DNA of 64,000 nt. It comes from Trifolium pratense. Lineage: Eukaryota; Streptophyta; Magnoliopsida; Fabales; Fabaceae. Shown piece after piece: positions 43,696-53,891 of this stretch (its first letter is position 1; each line of letters starts with the position of its first letter). The translations under genes were made by a program, and so were the position numbers. The stretch covers positions 27,888,409 to 27,952,408 of the forward strand of contig NC_060065.1 of NCBI RefSeq assembly GCF_020283565.1, given 5' to 3'. Under the pieces are notes generated by a model. That model searched no databases, had not been told where the DNA came from, and saw only the letters and a list, made by a program, of their open reading frames with translations.

Positions 43696-45117
43696 TTGCA
43701 AGTGTGGCGTGCAGTTTTCTCTTCAATTTATTTAGTAATGCACGCTGTTATGGGTAATGTTGAAACATCTGAAGATTTGGTAAGAATTGTGTGTTTGTTG
43801 ATGATAAGGATGTTTCTTGTGGTGAGAAAGTATTTGTCAGAGAAAGTTATATGGTGTTCTCCCCTGCTGTGTTTAACATTTATTGGTAATGATATTAGCG
43901 CTCTAACTGAGGTCAAAGATGACTTTGTGTTGGAACATGTCAAGAAGAGTGTTCCTGAGAAAGATGCTGCACATGATGCTACAACATCTGCAGCACGAGA
44001 AAATTTGGAAAACATCGTGATACCCGAGTCTCCAGACGATGTTATTGTTCCTGACAAAGAAAAGGGTTCTGAAGCAACTACTACTGATAATATTTTTGTT
44101 CATGATATCTATGTGATCCCTTATGTTGATGATAGTGGTAAAACTATGTTTGTTCCTTTGAATGTTGATGAATCTGCTGAGAAAGATTCAAATGTTATTT
44201 ATGTGGACAATCTCAACCTTACTGAGAGGACTCCTGCTTCTAGTACTAGGAGGTTAAGATGCAATGCTGGTAAGAGTGTGCCTGTTTCTAATGTTCCTGT
44301 CAAGACTGCCAAGGAAAAGAAAATCTATGGTCTTAAAAGACAGTGGAGTAAGATTACCAGGCCCTCTGAGCCAAAGAAGAAGCTTTTGAGGAGGAAGATT
44401 ATTTCCTCTAGTGATTCAGAGTTTGAGGAAGACCAACATGCTACTACATCGCCTGCAGCATCCTCAAAGAAGTCTGTGAAGAAAAAGAGGATCCCTCAAG
44501 ATGTATCCCCTGTACCCATTGACAACATTTCCTTTCATCATGTTGAAAATGTTGACAGGTGGAAATTTGTGATGAAAAGAAGGCTTGCTGTGGAAAGGAA
44601 TTTAAGTGAAGTTTTTTTTTACAATGCCAAAAGCTTGTTGATTTGATTAATGCAGCTGGATTGATGAAAACTGCAACTGGGCTCCAACTACTCATTCCAA
44701 TACTGTGGCTACAGGTTTGGCTAGATTTATATATGTTGTAGGGACCAGATCACCTTTTGCCTTTGGTTCTTATATTCTTGATGAAACTGTTCTGCATGGT
44801 AAGTCATGTACTGTGAAGATGCCTATAGTCTTTCCTACATTGATGTGTGATATTGTTCTGGCACAACATCCTGGCATCTGTACTGAGGCTGATAAGAGAG
44901 GTTGTGATTTGTCTTTTGATTTTAGACTGTTTGAGTAACACATGCTGTAGACTGTGCTGCATCATCTGTCAATCAGTCAACTGATGTTTTGCCTATAAAG
45001 CAAATGATTGTTGACCTCAAGGTGTTCTCCAATGTCAGTCCTGGTGTTCTTGATGGTAATGCAGGTGGTGATACTGAGGTAGAGGAGGAGGACTCTGACG
45101 CAAGTCCTTCTATGTGA
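43690..45117 (+). pseudogene. Element B ORF2 remnant
   Basis: Homologous in pieces to ORF2 of G. Piece one, in frame after the UAG, runs to about 44610 and includes a Lys-rich part (KKKLLRRKIISSSDSEFEE) and NVDRWKFVMKRRLAVERNL. A shift at a run of nine T (44612-44620) moves the matching frame, then a deletion of roughly 100 codons precedes the PTTHSNTVATGLARFIYVVGT part (about 44676). The 44705-44938 stretch (FGSYILDETVLHG...FPTLMCDIVLAQHPGI) matches G. Another shift follows near 44936, and the tail EVEEEDSDASPSM ends at TGA 45115-45117. It contains B words at 43961-43996, 44434-44464 and 44938-44970. Confidence 0.8.
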
Positions 45118-45960
45118 CCTGCTTATGCTTTATTTGCATATCCTTTTGGATTTTAATTTGTAGGGCTACGCCCTGATGACTCTCTGGGTTGTAACACGTA
45201 CAATCCATGTCTTTTGGCTCCGATACTCCAGGTTTTCTATGCCCTGATGGTCTGTCATATGCACTTTATGAGTTCCTATGCTCTGATTCTCTCTGCACTC
45301 TATGTTTCTCTATGATCTGATAACTCTGTGGAAGTTCTGCTCCTACTGTGTGATACTGACTTTATTTGTCAGAATTTATGGCTAAAAAGGGGGAGTAATA
45401 TCTGTTGTGCATAATGTGATGAAGAATGCTAATGATGTGATGAAGAATGCTATAGCATCTAGTATAGCATGTTGTTGGTTTTATGTGATATGCATGTTTT
45501 GAGGGGGAGTGAAGTTTATGCATATATTGAGGGGGAGTAGGTAGAATTTACTTTTCTACTACTTATGATATGCATGCTTATATAGGAATTTATTTTTCCT
45601 ATTATTTTTCCTATTATCTGTGGCGCTGCTTAAATTTTAAGGAGTTTATTTCTCCTATCTTGAATCCACTATGTGAGAGTTTATTTCTCTCTGTCTGTAC
45701 TTTGAGGCTAAGATGTGTTATGTTCCGCTGTTGCATGCCTCTGATGCTTACGTGCTAGCTATCTTTTCATCTGATGAATTTCCTACTTTCTTTCTTAGTT
45801 GTGTGCTTATGTTGACTCGAAGGAAAGTTCAAATAGCTTAGCATCGTTCTACTTTCTTTCCTAGTTGTGTGTTTATGTTGACTCGAAGGAAAGTCTAGAC
45901 AGTATCTCTCCATGCACTGGGCCAAAGTTGTTTTAGCCAAAATTTGCCAAAGGGGGAGAT
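45118..45960 (+). other. 3' untranslated region of element B
   Basis: Contains GGGGGAG tracts at 45384-45395, 45501-45510 and 45529-45537 plus the LTR-proximal tract 45948-45960; B words at 45425-45475; four short hairpins (45541-45691); and two copies of a roughly 45-bp segment ending ACTCGAAGGAAAG (45815-45827 and 45881-45893), a phrase also present in G. No ORF. Confidence 0.8.
45541..45691 (+). repeat. Four hairpins with constant TTTATTT loop in the B 3' UTR
   Basis: GTAGAA-TTTACTT-TTCTAC (45541-45559), ATAGGAA-TTTATTT-TTCCTAT (45582-45602), AGGAG-TTTATTT-CTCCT (45640-45656) and GAGAG-TTTATTT-CTCTC (45675-45691). Stems differ but each is perfectly paired; the loop is constant except for one T-to-C. 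Confidence 0.85.
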
Positions 45961-46941
45961 TGTTGGGTTTTGTGTTTGGCTACATTTTGTAAAAGCCAAC
46001 TTTGCCAGATGCTGGACAAAGATGCTGCAGCATCCTCGTACAGCATCCTGATGCTCTGTTTTAAGTGCAGAATTTTTTCTGTCAATCTCGTTCAAGATTT
46101 GCTTCAAATATTAATTCCAGCACGTGTGTATATGCAAGACGAGACTTACTGCACAAGAATTGTCCAAGTCGGCCTAAGGAAAGTTATTAAAAACAAAAAT
46201 ATAATTATATTATATTTTTGTTCGCTTTTTTTTGTTTGGTACAACACAAAACATATTTTCAATTTTAATCTAGGTTTGGCCGCAGCTGTTGCAAGGGTTT
46301 CTGTCTGCAACCCTAGCTTGCCCATCAAGACATTGAAGACTATAAATATGTGAAGCCTCAAGCTATTATTTTCATGTATTCTAAACCGTGTTTTTACAAA
46401 GTGTGAATTTTTAAGGTTTAGAGTTTGTGTCTTTTGTCAGCCTTTCTTGTGTCACTCTGATACAAGTTTAGGACTGTGTTTTTATTGTTAATTGTAAGCT
46501 ACTCCTAAGCTTTGAAGCACAGAGTTAGTGTGTGTGATTCACTCATAAGCTTTTAAGCAAGAGTGTGGTCTAGTTTCTAGGAGAGTGTCTCCATCTTGAT
46601 CGTTATTATTGACAGCAACATGGTACGTGTTGTTAGAGGGAATTTGGGACGGGGTCTCATTATCTAAGAGGTTCTTAGATAGGATTGCACGGGTAGTGTC
46701 TAGGCGATAAGTCAAGTACCGGGTGTTGGTCGAGGGCTTTGAACTAGAGCTATTATAGTGGATTCATTCCTGGATTGGTATCCCCCAGAGTAGGTGACGT
46801 TGCACTGAACTGGGTTAACAAACGATCTGTGTTATTTATTATTCTGCTATTTATCGCTTTATTTTATTCAGCGTTTGTGATGCTACACCACATGCTGTAG
46901 CATCATCTGTAGCATTGTGTCCACTGCGTGCCGGAATTTCA
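45961..46941 (+). repeat. 3' LTR of element B
   Basis: 981 bp, apparently identical to 26473-27453; ends GGAATTTCA followed by the CTTTT duplication. Confidence 0.95.
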
Positions 46942-46946
46942 CTTTT

Positions 46947-48758
46947 GATAAGCTTTTGTATGTGAGTGTGATGTTCTTCATCATCACTTTGTATGTGTTA
47001 ATCACTAGCTTGATTTCATGATAAATATGTATGTGTTTGGATCATTTTTGTTAAGTTTATGAAAGTTACTTAAAACCCAAGAAATTGGCTTGATTTTGAT
47101 TGTTAGAGGTATTTGGATGTTTGGAAGGGATGATTAATGTTCCTTGATACCATATATGTTTGAAATGGCTGTTTATATGAATTTATAACATGTTTGGATG
47201 AATTTTTGAGTGGAATCAATGTTAAACCGCCTTAGACAACTCAAGAACAGATATTTCTGGTGTAGTTCGCTACGGATTCGCTACGGATTCGCTTAGCGAA
47301 TGAGTTCGCTACCTGTTCGCTACGGATTCGCTTAGCGAATAAGTTCGCTACGGGTTCGCTATCTGTTCGCCATGTACCTGTAACCCTCTGATGTAGTTCG
47401 CTACCTGTTCGCTACAGCGAACGTGTTCGCTACGTGTTCGCTACGTGTTCGCTACGTGTTCGCTACGGGTTCGCTACGGATTCGCTCAGCGAACAGCACT
47501 GTGACAGCAACTTTTTGATAATTGTTTTAAGTGCAATTAGGCACTTGTAACATGGTTTAGGAGTATCCTTACATGATTGTTGATACATGTTGATACTGTT
47601 AATGCTTATTGTTAATCGTTATATGATTGATAAACGTGTATGCAATAAGTTGTAGCTTAATGTGAGCAATGTTATGTTTTGGCATTAATTTGCAATGTTA
47701 AGTGAATGTGTTAGGATTGTGTTCCCGCATTCATAAAAGAGTAGCTTCGAGCTAGAGAAATATCATATTGATGATATGTGTAAACATACATGCATTCATG
47801 TATATATATGTTGAATTGGAAACTAGGGTTCCAATAGATTTAAATGGATTTTTGAGTCCATAAGGAAGCCGAGGATCGGATTAGATGAATCCATAAGATC
47901 TAGAGCTGCTATCCAGCAGGATATAAAACTGTTTAACTTATCCATGAGGGATATGAAGGTTTGGTAAGTTCCGAACAATCCGGCAAGATGTAAAACTGTT
48001 TAACTTATCCATGAGGGGTAAAAGGCAATTGGTACCACATGCATTAGTCGTGTCTAGGGATGGCATGACATAGAATGATTGGCATTAGATACATTAGGGT
48101 AAATGCGCATATATTTGATAAATGGTATGTGACATTATCTGGTTGAACTGTGCTAAACTTTATTAATTGATAACTGTTTGGTGCGATGTTTTGACGTGAG
48201 TTAGAATATGTATGATGTAGTTCGAAAGTGTAAGACCTTTCTTATACTCGTATGATATGCGATTATGTTTTCTAACTCTCTGCTTTGTGTTATTTGCTGG
48301 ACCTTTGGGGGTTCAGATATTCAGGCTGAGGATTGTGCCGACGTTTAGACTGCTGTTCTAGCGTGGTGTTGAAGTACCTTTTGGTGAGGAGACTTAGCAT
48401 AGATTACTCCTCTTAGTACTAGCTTTTGACTAGAGTTTGTAAATAGTAAATGCTCTGGTAATGTAACATCGAGTCGGGGATTACGCTTGGATTTCATCGT
48501 ATATCGGTGTTACCTTTTGTTATGCTAGTTCTTGTATAAGTGGCATCCTTAGGGATGAATTTGGCTTATGTATATATATATATGTACATATATGCATGCT
48601 TGGTTTGATTAAATCCGCTGTTGCTTTTCATGTTAAATTCATGATGCTCTGTGTGTGTATGCTTGTGTGTTTTAATTACCGCGTGGCACTCTGCCTTTAC
48701 ACTTGTTAAAAAGTTTTTAAAATTACGTTTTAAGGGTAGTATGGGTTAGGGTGTTACA
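46947..48758 (+). repeat. 3' LTR of element A, second segment
   Basis: Continues the A LTR from TTGATAAGC to GGTGTTACA (46942-46946 is the duplicated CTTTT). It carries the TTCGCT cluster with one extra unit (47265-47495), the hairpin-like region (47815-47917) and the conserved block at 48031-48058. It is followed by ATTTC and the resumed E-inner LTR. Confidence 0.95.
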
Positions 48759-48763
48759 ATTTC

Positions 48764-49217
48764 CATCAAGAAAATCCGTTCTAAGCTAAAACGAAAATGA
48801 GGTGGAGGAAGTTCGGGTGAGGAGAAATCGACATTCTCCCCTTCCTCGAGTCACCCACGAATATGAAATCTACTCTCTTACCTGGATTCGAAGAAAACAC
48901 GACGAAGATCTCGAATCCCTAGCTCTCCCTTGCTCTAGCTCCCAAGCTCTCCTCTTCTCCTCTCAAGAACACAAGAACCATGAGAAATGAATTTCTCTCT
49001 CTCTTCCTTGCCCTTAATGGGCGCCCCCTCACACACACTCAAGGCCCATTGGGCCTCAAGCCCAATTGGCTTGGCCCAATAACGCGTTAACTCACTCTAC
49101 TCGCTTAATAACTAAAGTATTCGATAAATAACTCAAGTTATTAACTTAATTAAAATGCCACGTTAAATAAAATATTTTAACACATAAAAATAATAATATG
49201 AAAATTGGGTCGTTACA
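48764..49217 (-). repeat. E-inner right LTR, second segment
   Basis: 454 bp matching 2175-2628 of the left LTR with one substitution noticed (A at 48800 against G at 2211). It contains the minus-strand AGGTAAGAG donor-like site and ends CGTTACA before the ATATC duplication. Confidence 0.93.
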
Positions 49218-49222
49218 ATATC

Positions 49223-52069
49223 GGCACAAAACATTCTTATCAAACCGCTAAAACGTCCACTCCGCACGAAACATCCATAGATTCACATTCTACGACCTCA
49301 CAACGTTACCCTAAAACTGGTACAACCAATTGAACACACTCCGAAAGGTACTCCCGTGGAATACTCCACAACTCCACAAATCCTATAAGTCTCTGATTCC
49401 CTCATGAATCACTTAACCGTGGTACACCACTTATTCATATTCGAATCTTATTCCAACATATCACTCGATAATTCAATTCCAACAATCACTTGATGACCAA
49501 CATTCTCAAATCTTCCTCGACACATGCTAAAAACTACCGTCTCTAACCGTCAAATTCCTTTTCTCACATATCTCCAATCATTGAGTCGAATCTCGTTACG
49601 ACTATTCTATTCCCAAGTAATCTCTTAACCAACCTTTGCATTCCTTAACACAAACAATTTCCAATACCACTTCTTAATCTTTTAGTAATTCGCTACTTCC
49701 AAATTAGACCACTGCCTAAAATTGGTTCTCCAAACGACATCTTCAATTCGCCCATAATCCATCTATCGATGTTCCTCATCATCTTGCATTGCAACAAGCA
49801 TACTCTTCTCTGTTTATTCACCCATCGGTTTCTTATTCACCAAATCACTACCGTCTCATCATCCATGATGAAACAATTTAAAATCTTTTACTTCATTGTC
49901 ACCGATTGTGACCATACCACATCAACGTCCACGATGCATCTAACAACACTAGTCTCCACCGACTTTCGTATTCCATAAATCCAAATTTCCTTAGCAAATA
50001 CTTACTCACTCTTATCTTTTGGGCACTACAAAATGCTCTCCGATACTTACCTTAGGCATCACCTTCAACTCCTTACTATATGTGCTCAAACACAACATCT
50101 ACTCATATGTGCGGTAATCCTTTTCGCAAACTCTCACCTAACACAAGTCACTTCCAACATGACCTCCTATTACTCACTCTCAACACGTTCTCCAACGGCT
50201 AACTTTCTTATTCTTCATCATTCAAAAATAATACCTCTCTTTTAGCTTCATCTCCACTTCTAGGATCTCATTCAACTTCGACACAAATTGCCCTGTCATT
50301 ATCCAAATCCAATTACCCTTTCTTCGGCAAGCCTCTCACAAAATCTTTCGAATTGTTATCCTACTTCCATCTTCGAATAAACTTGACTACTCATACAATC
50401 CTCACTTCCAACGATTCAACAAACATACCAATCCTATTATGATATTTCTCAATTCCATTCTCATCTACTTTAAAACTTACTTCCCTTCCTTGATTAATTA
50501 ACACCAACAGTTCACTAATCTTCACATCTCTTTCTCTAAGCTTCTCAAACCTCTTCTAGAAATCACCTCGCATACTAGACTTAGAACTCCGACTTGTTCA
50601 ACCAATTCAACCTACTACCATATGCATGACTCACATAAAGCTTCTTACTCAAGAATCCGGTACAACATCCGATCCACTTGGATGACAACTGACTTCAAAA
50701 TCATCACCTCCTCAAAATCTTAATCACTCCCTCTTCTTCATATTCGACTCATTTCGATCAAACAGATACTTCAACCTTGGTCCACAAAAACACGCCTCCA
50801 TACTTTTAGTGCAACACACGATCTCCAACCGTTCCGAATACTCTTCATCTCACTTAACCAATCTCACCAACTCCCTACGGCGAAACACTTAGTCTGACAA
50901 CTTCTCTTCTAGTAGTTTCTCACAACTCGTTGCTCCCATTCATTCCACTTCGAACAACATCACCACTTCCTGAATATTCCGCTTCAAGAACATCTCTACT
51001 GATCTCATCTTCTCACGTTCGAAACATCTCGGAGGGACATAACCTTCTCCCCCACTTATCTCAAACCCGCCTACACTCTTCCACTAGAACTTCTGGTGCT
51101 CACACCTAACGGTTCTATCGTCTCTAAACATATTCTTCCTGAGAAGAAACTAGTATCGACATCGTTTATACGCATGTCGCATACAAGGGACAAAACCTAA
51201 CCCACGATACCTAAACACTCACACAAAATCATGCAAGCATCCAAGTAACCTATACTTCCCTCACTTCTCAAAGTTAGGAAATCAAAACAACAAAAGAAAA
51301 ATGAACATTGCATAGCAATAATTCATATTCACATTTATTTCCGTCCTAACAAACACAAGACAAAAATTTCACATTCAATCAACTTAGGACAAGACATCAA
51401 CAAAATAAAATTCTTGTCTGGCTCCCTCGCTTAGCAAAAGCTAGCGAGTTCCCGGCGAGACAAGTCAAAAACATTCACAGGATTTAGCAAGACTTAGCGA
51501 GACTCAGCGAGGTTCATTCTTCGCCTAGCGAGCACATCCAAAAATCTGGGTGCTCTGCTACGGTTTTGAACTTACGCTCACTAAACTCTCGTTTTCTCGA
51601 CTCACTAATCCACAAAATCCAAAACATCAAGCATATAACATCATTATATACTTGAAAGTACAAATTAGAATCATGCATCACAATTACAACATAGGATTAT
51701 GAGATCTTCATGTTTTTACTCATAAAACGCATAGCAATTCAAATGTCTAGTAATCATCTAGCACATGTTATAAACAAACATATAACAAACACATACTAGG
51801 ACACATTAATATCCTACTCTTCTCACCATTTTGAAAATTAATTTTCACTCACCCAAAAGAAAATAACTCTATATTTTCACCAACATCTTCAAGAAATAAT
51901 ATTAGTTTTTAAAATTATTTCAAATCATTACCACATGCAGTTTTATATCATGCCGGATCGTCACATGCAGTTTTATATCATGCCGGATCGTCAACAATTA
52001 GCAAATAAGCGTCAACCAACCAAGTTTAAACTACACAAAGGTTAAACACTAAGCATATACAACTATTAT
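49223..52069 (-). other. E-outer interior, middle part
   Basis: Non-coding, roughly 90% similar to 2854-5846 of E-inner by eye with several small indels. It shares the strong plus-strand excess of C over G up to about 51100, the CTCGCTTAGC palindrome cluster (about 51423-51536) and the 30-bp repeat, here two units (51932-51991). No gag or pol motif in any frame. Confidence 0.85.
52065..52069. repeat. Target-site duplication ATTAT of element G, left copy
   Basis: ATTAT at 52065-52069 and 62220-62224; the uninterrupted site in E-inner reads CAACTATTATAAACATAG near 5843. Confidence 0.95.
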
Positions 52070-53109
52070 TGAAATTCCTGGCACACAGTGGACAGGTGTT
52101 GCTCAAGGTGTAGCAACACTTGTCTGTTGTAGACAGATGTTGTTACTAGTGCGCCAACACTTGTCTATAAACAGAGCAAATAACATAAAACAATACAAAC
52201 AGCAAAGTAAATAACACACGAGAGTTGTTAACCCAGTTCAGCCTAAAGCCTACTCTGGGGGATACCAATCCAGGAATGAAGTCCACTATCAGCAGTATTA
52301 CTTCGAAGCTAAACTCACCCGTTTACAACTTCTCACTTAATCACTACCCAATGACCCTTCTACCTAGGAACTCCTAGATATGAGACCCCGTCCCAATTCC
52401 CACCTTAGCAACACAGACAGCGCTGCTATTCAACTCAGACGATTACAACGATTGGAGACACACTCCTACAAACTAGGATTCACTCTTGCTTAAAAGCTTG
52501 CGAGTAAACCACACAACACAATAGAACAATCTCCGTACTTCAAAGCTTAGGAGAAGTTCACACTTACAACTCAATAACACTCAGGTCCTAAGCTTGCATC
52601 AATGAGACACAAGATAGGCTCACAATTAACACTCTAAAATCCCTAAAAACACACGCTTTGTAAGACTCGATTTTAGATGCTTGAAACCATATGCTTGCCT
52701 TCGTATTTATAGTAGTTGAACGACTTGGGCTTCAAGAAAAATTAGGGCTTCTAGAATTGCGGCAGCAGTGATATATTTTTGAAAACAATAGTTATATTTT
52801 TGAAACCGCAAAAATATATTTTCCAAAAATATAATTCTTTTGGAAAATAAAACTAGGGTTTAGCTGCCTCATGAAACACATTAAACACGTGCGCCTTCCT
52901 CTGTAAGAAACCTTGACATAATTCTTCAAACAGATCTTCAAAAGATTGAGTAGAAAATAATAACATCCAGCTGGCGCGCGCAGAACAGAGTCAGGTGTTG
53001 TTCCAAAGTGTCACAACATTTGTCACAACACTTGGGGTCAGCACACTTGTCTCAACACTTGGCTAAAATATGTTTTTGCAAAATGTAGCCAATATACAAA
53101 AACCCAACA
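52070..53109 (-). repeat. 3' LTR of element G
   Basis: 1040 bp; in element orientation TGTTGGGTTTTTGTAT...GGAATTTCA. TATAAATA on the minus strand at 52704-52711. The G word clusters near both ends (52090-52168 and 52990-53065). Confidence 0.95.
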
Positions 53110-53891
53110 ATCTCCCCCTTTGGCAAATTTTGGCTAAAACAATATTAGACCAGTATATAGAGAGATACAGTATTACCTTTCCTTCGAGTAACACATAATA
53201 AACAATACTTCCAAGATAGTCAAGTAGCATCAGAGGCAATGCAACAGCGGAATAAAACACAACTAGCCTCATGGAACAACACAAGGGAGAAATAAACTCC
53301 CATAGTAGATGCTAAGTAGTAGGAGAAATAAACTCCTAATAGTGTAAAGCGCATTTCTTCAACATAAGAACAACAGGGAAAAATAAATTCCCATAGACAT
53401 CTGAGAAAAATAAATTCTCAGTCATAATAGATAGTGGACTCAATAGTCAGGTGCCATAACACTTGGCACAACATTTTGTCATCAAATATATTCAGGCGAT
53501 CAAGAGATAATATCACTCACACTCCCCCTGAATTCATGCATACACACACCAGATAGAGAAAGAATATTTACTACTCCCCCTCAGTACATGCATATTACTC
53601 ACACTCCCCCTCAATACGAGCATACGAACAATTCATGCAAAAACAGTCAACAGTGAACATCTGTCTTCACACTTGTCACACACACTGTCACACACACACA
53701 CTACTCCCCCTTTTTAGCCATAATTTTGACAAACATCATGCATAGGAAATAGTAGTGTACCAGAGCATAGACAAACATCAGTGTGCAGTTATTACAGACC
53801 ATCTAGAAATCCAGGGCCTTGCCCATAAAGGAACAACAAAAGAAAAACAACAAAAGTACATCAGAAACAAATATAAGGAAAACATCAGAAA
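53110..53891 (-). other. 3' untranslated region of element G
   Basis: Holds five polypurine runs (CTCCCCC on plus) at 53110-53121, 53521-53530, 53573-53583, 53601-53612 and 53704-53715, often beside ATGCAT. It also has the ACTCGAAGGAAAG phrase (53177-53189), four TTTATTT-loop hairpins (53285-53421) and G words at 53448-53480 and 53657-53690. No ORF. Confidence 0.82.
53285..53421 (-). repeat. Four hairpins with constant TTTATTT loop in the G 3' UTR
   Basis: On plus: GGGAG-AAATAAA-CTCCC (53285-53301), AGGAG-AAATAAA-CTCCT (53321-53337), GGGAA-AAATAAA-TTCCC (53376-53392) and CTGAGAA-AAATAAA-TTCTCAG (53401-53421). In the sense RNA the loop is UUUAUUU in all four, while every stem differs and pairs perfectly. 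Confidence 0.88.

Larger units (their letters stand above)
26473..46941 (+). mobile_element. Element B: internally deleted, probably non-autonomous Sirevirus
   Basis: LTRs 26473-27453 and 45961-46941, 981 bp each and identical by eye. PBS 27456-27467. Gag is intact. After the start of protease (interrupted by C) the pol frame jumps over integrase core, RT and most of RNase H in at least two in-frame deletions. ORF2 is decayed. Its own length is about 6.67 kb. Identical LTRs show that the deleted form itself was copied recently, so it must have borrowed RT and integrase from a related Sirevirus. Gag and ORF2 resemble those of G, but the LTRs and dispersed words differ. Confidence 0.94.
7978..48758 (+). 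mobile_element. Element A: Tekay-like Ty3-gypsy retrotransposon with chromodomain, split by F and B
   Basis: The 5' LTR is 7978-10233, PBS 10238-10249, gag-pol 10357-13618 continued at 24920-26022, polypurine tract about 26004-26011, and 3' LTR 26018-26472 plus 46947-48758. The duplication is ATTTC. Its own length is about 9.0 kb. Domain order Gag - protease - RT - RNase H - integrase with a C-terminal chromodomain-like region places it in the chromovirus/Tekay group. LTR lengths are 2256 and 2267 bp; the 11-bp difference equals one unit of a tandem GTGTTCGCTAC repeat. The reading frame is continuous once F and one duplication are discounted, so A was probably competent before F landed. Confidence 0.95.
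266..49217 (-). mobile_element. E-inner: LARD-type LTR retrotransposon nested in a copy of its own family
   Basis: Complete element: left LTR 266-2628, interior 2629-6078, right LTR 6079-7977 plus 48764-49217. Its own length is about 8.17 kb without element A. The duplication is ATATC. PBS and polypurine tract place it on the minus strand. LTR lengths are 2363 and 2353 bp; the 10-bp difference is one unit of a 10-bp tandem repeat. By eye I saw three substitutions, all G in the left copy and A in the right (1590/7393, 1695/7498, 2211/48800). The 3.45-kb interior has no gag-pol. It inserted near the polypurine-tract end of E-outer. Confidence 0.93.
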
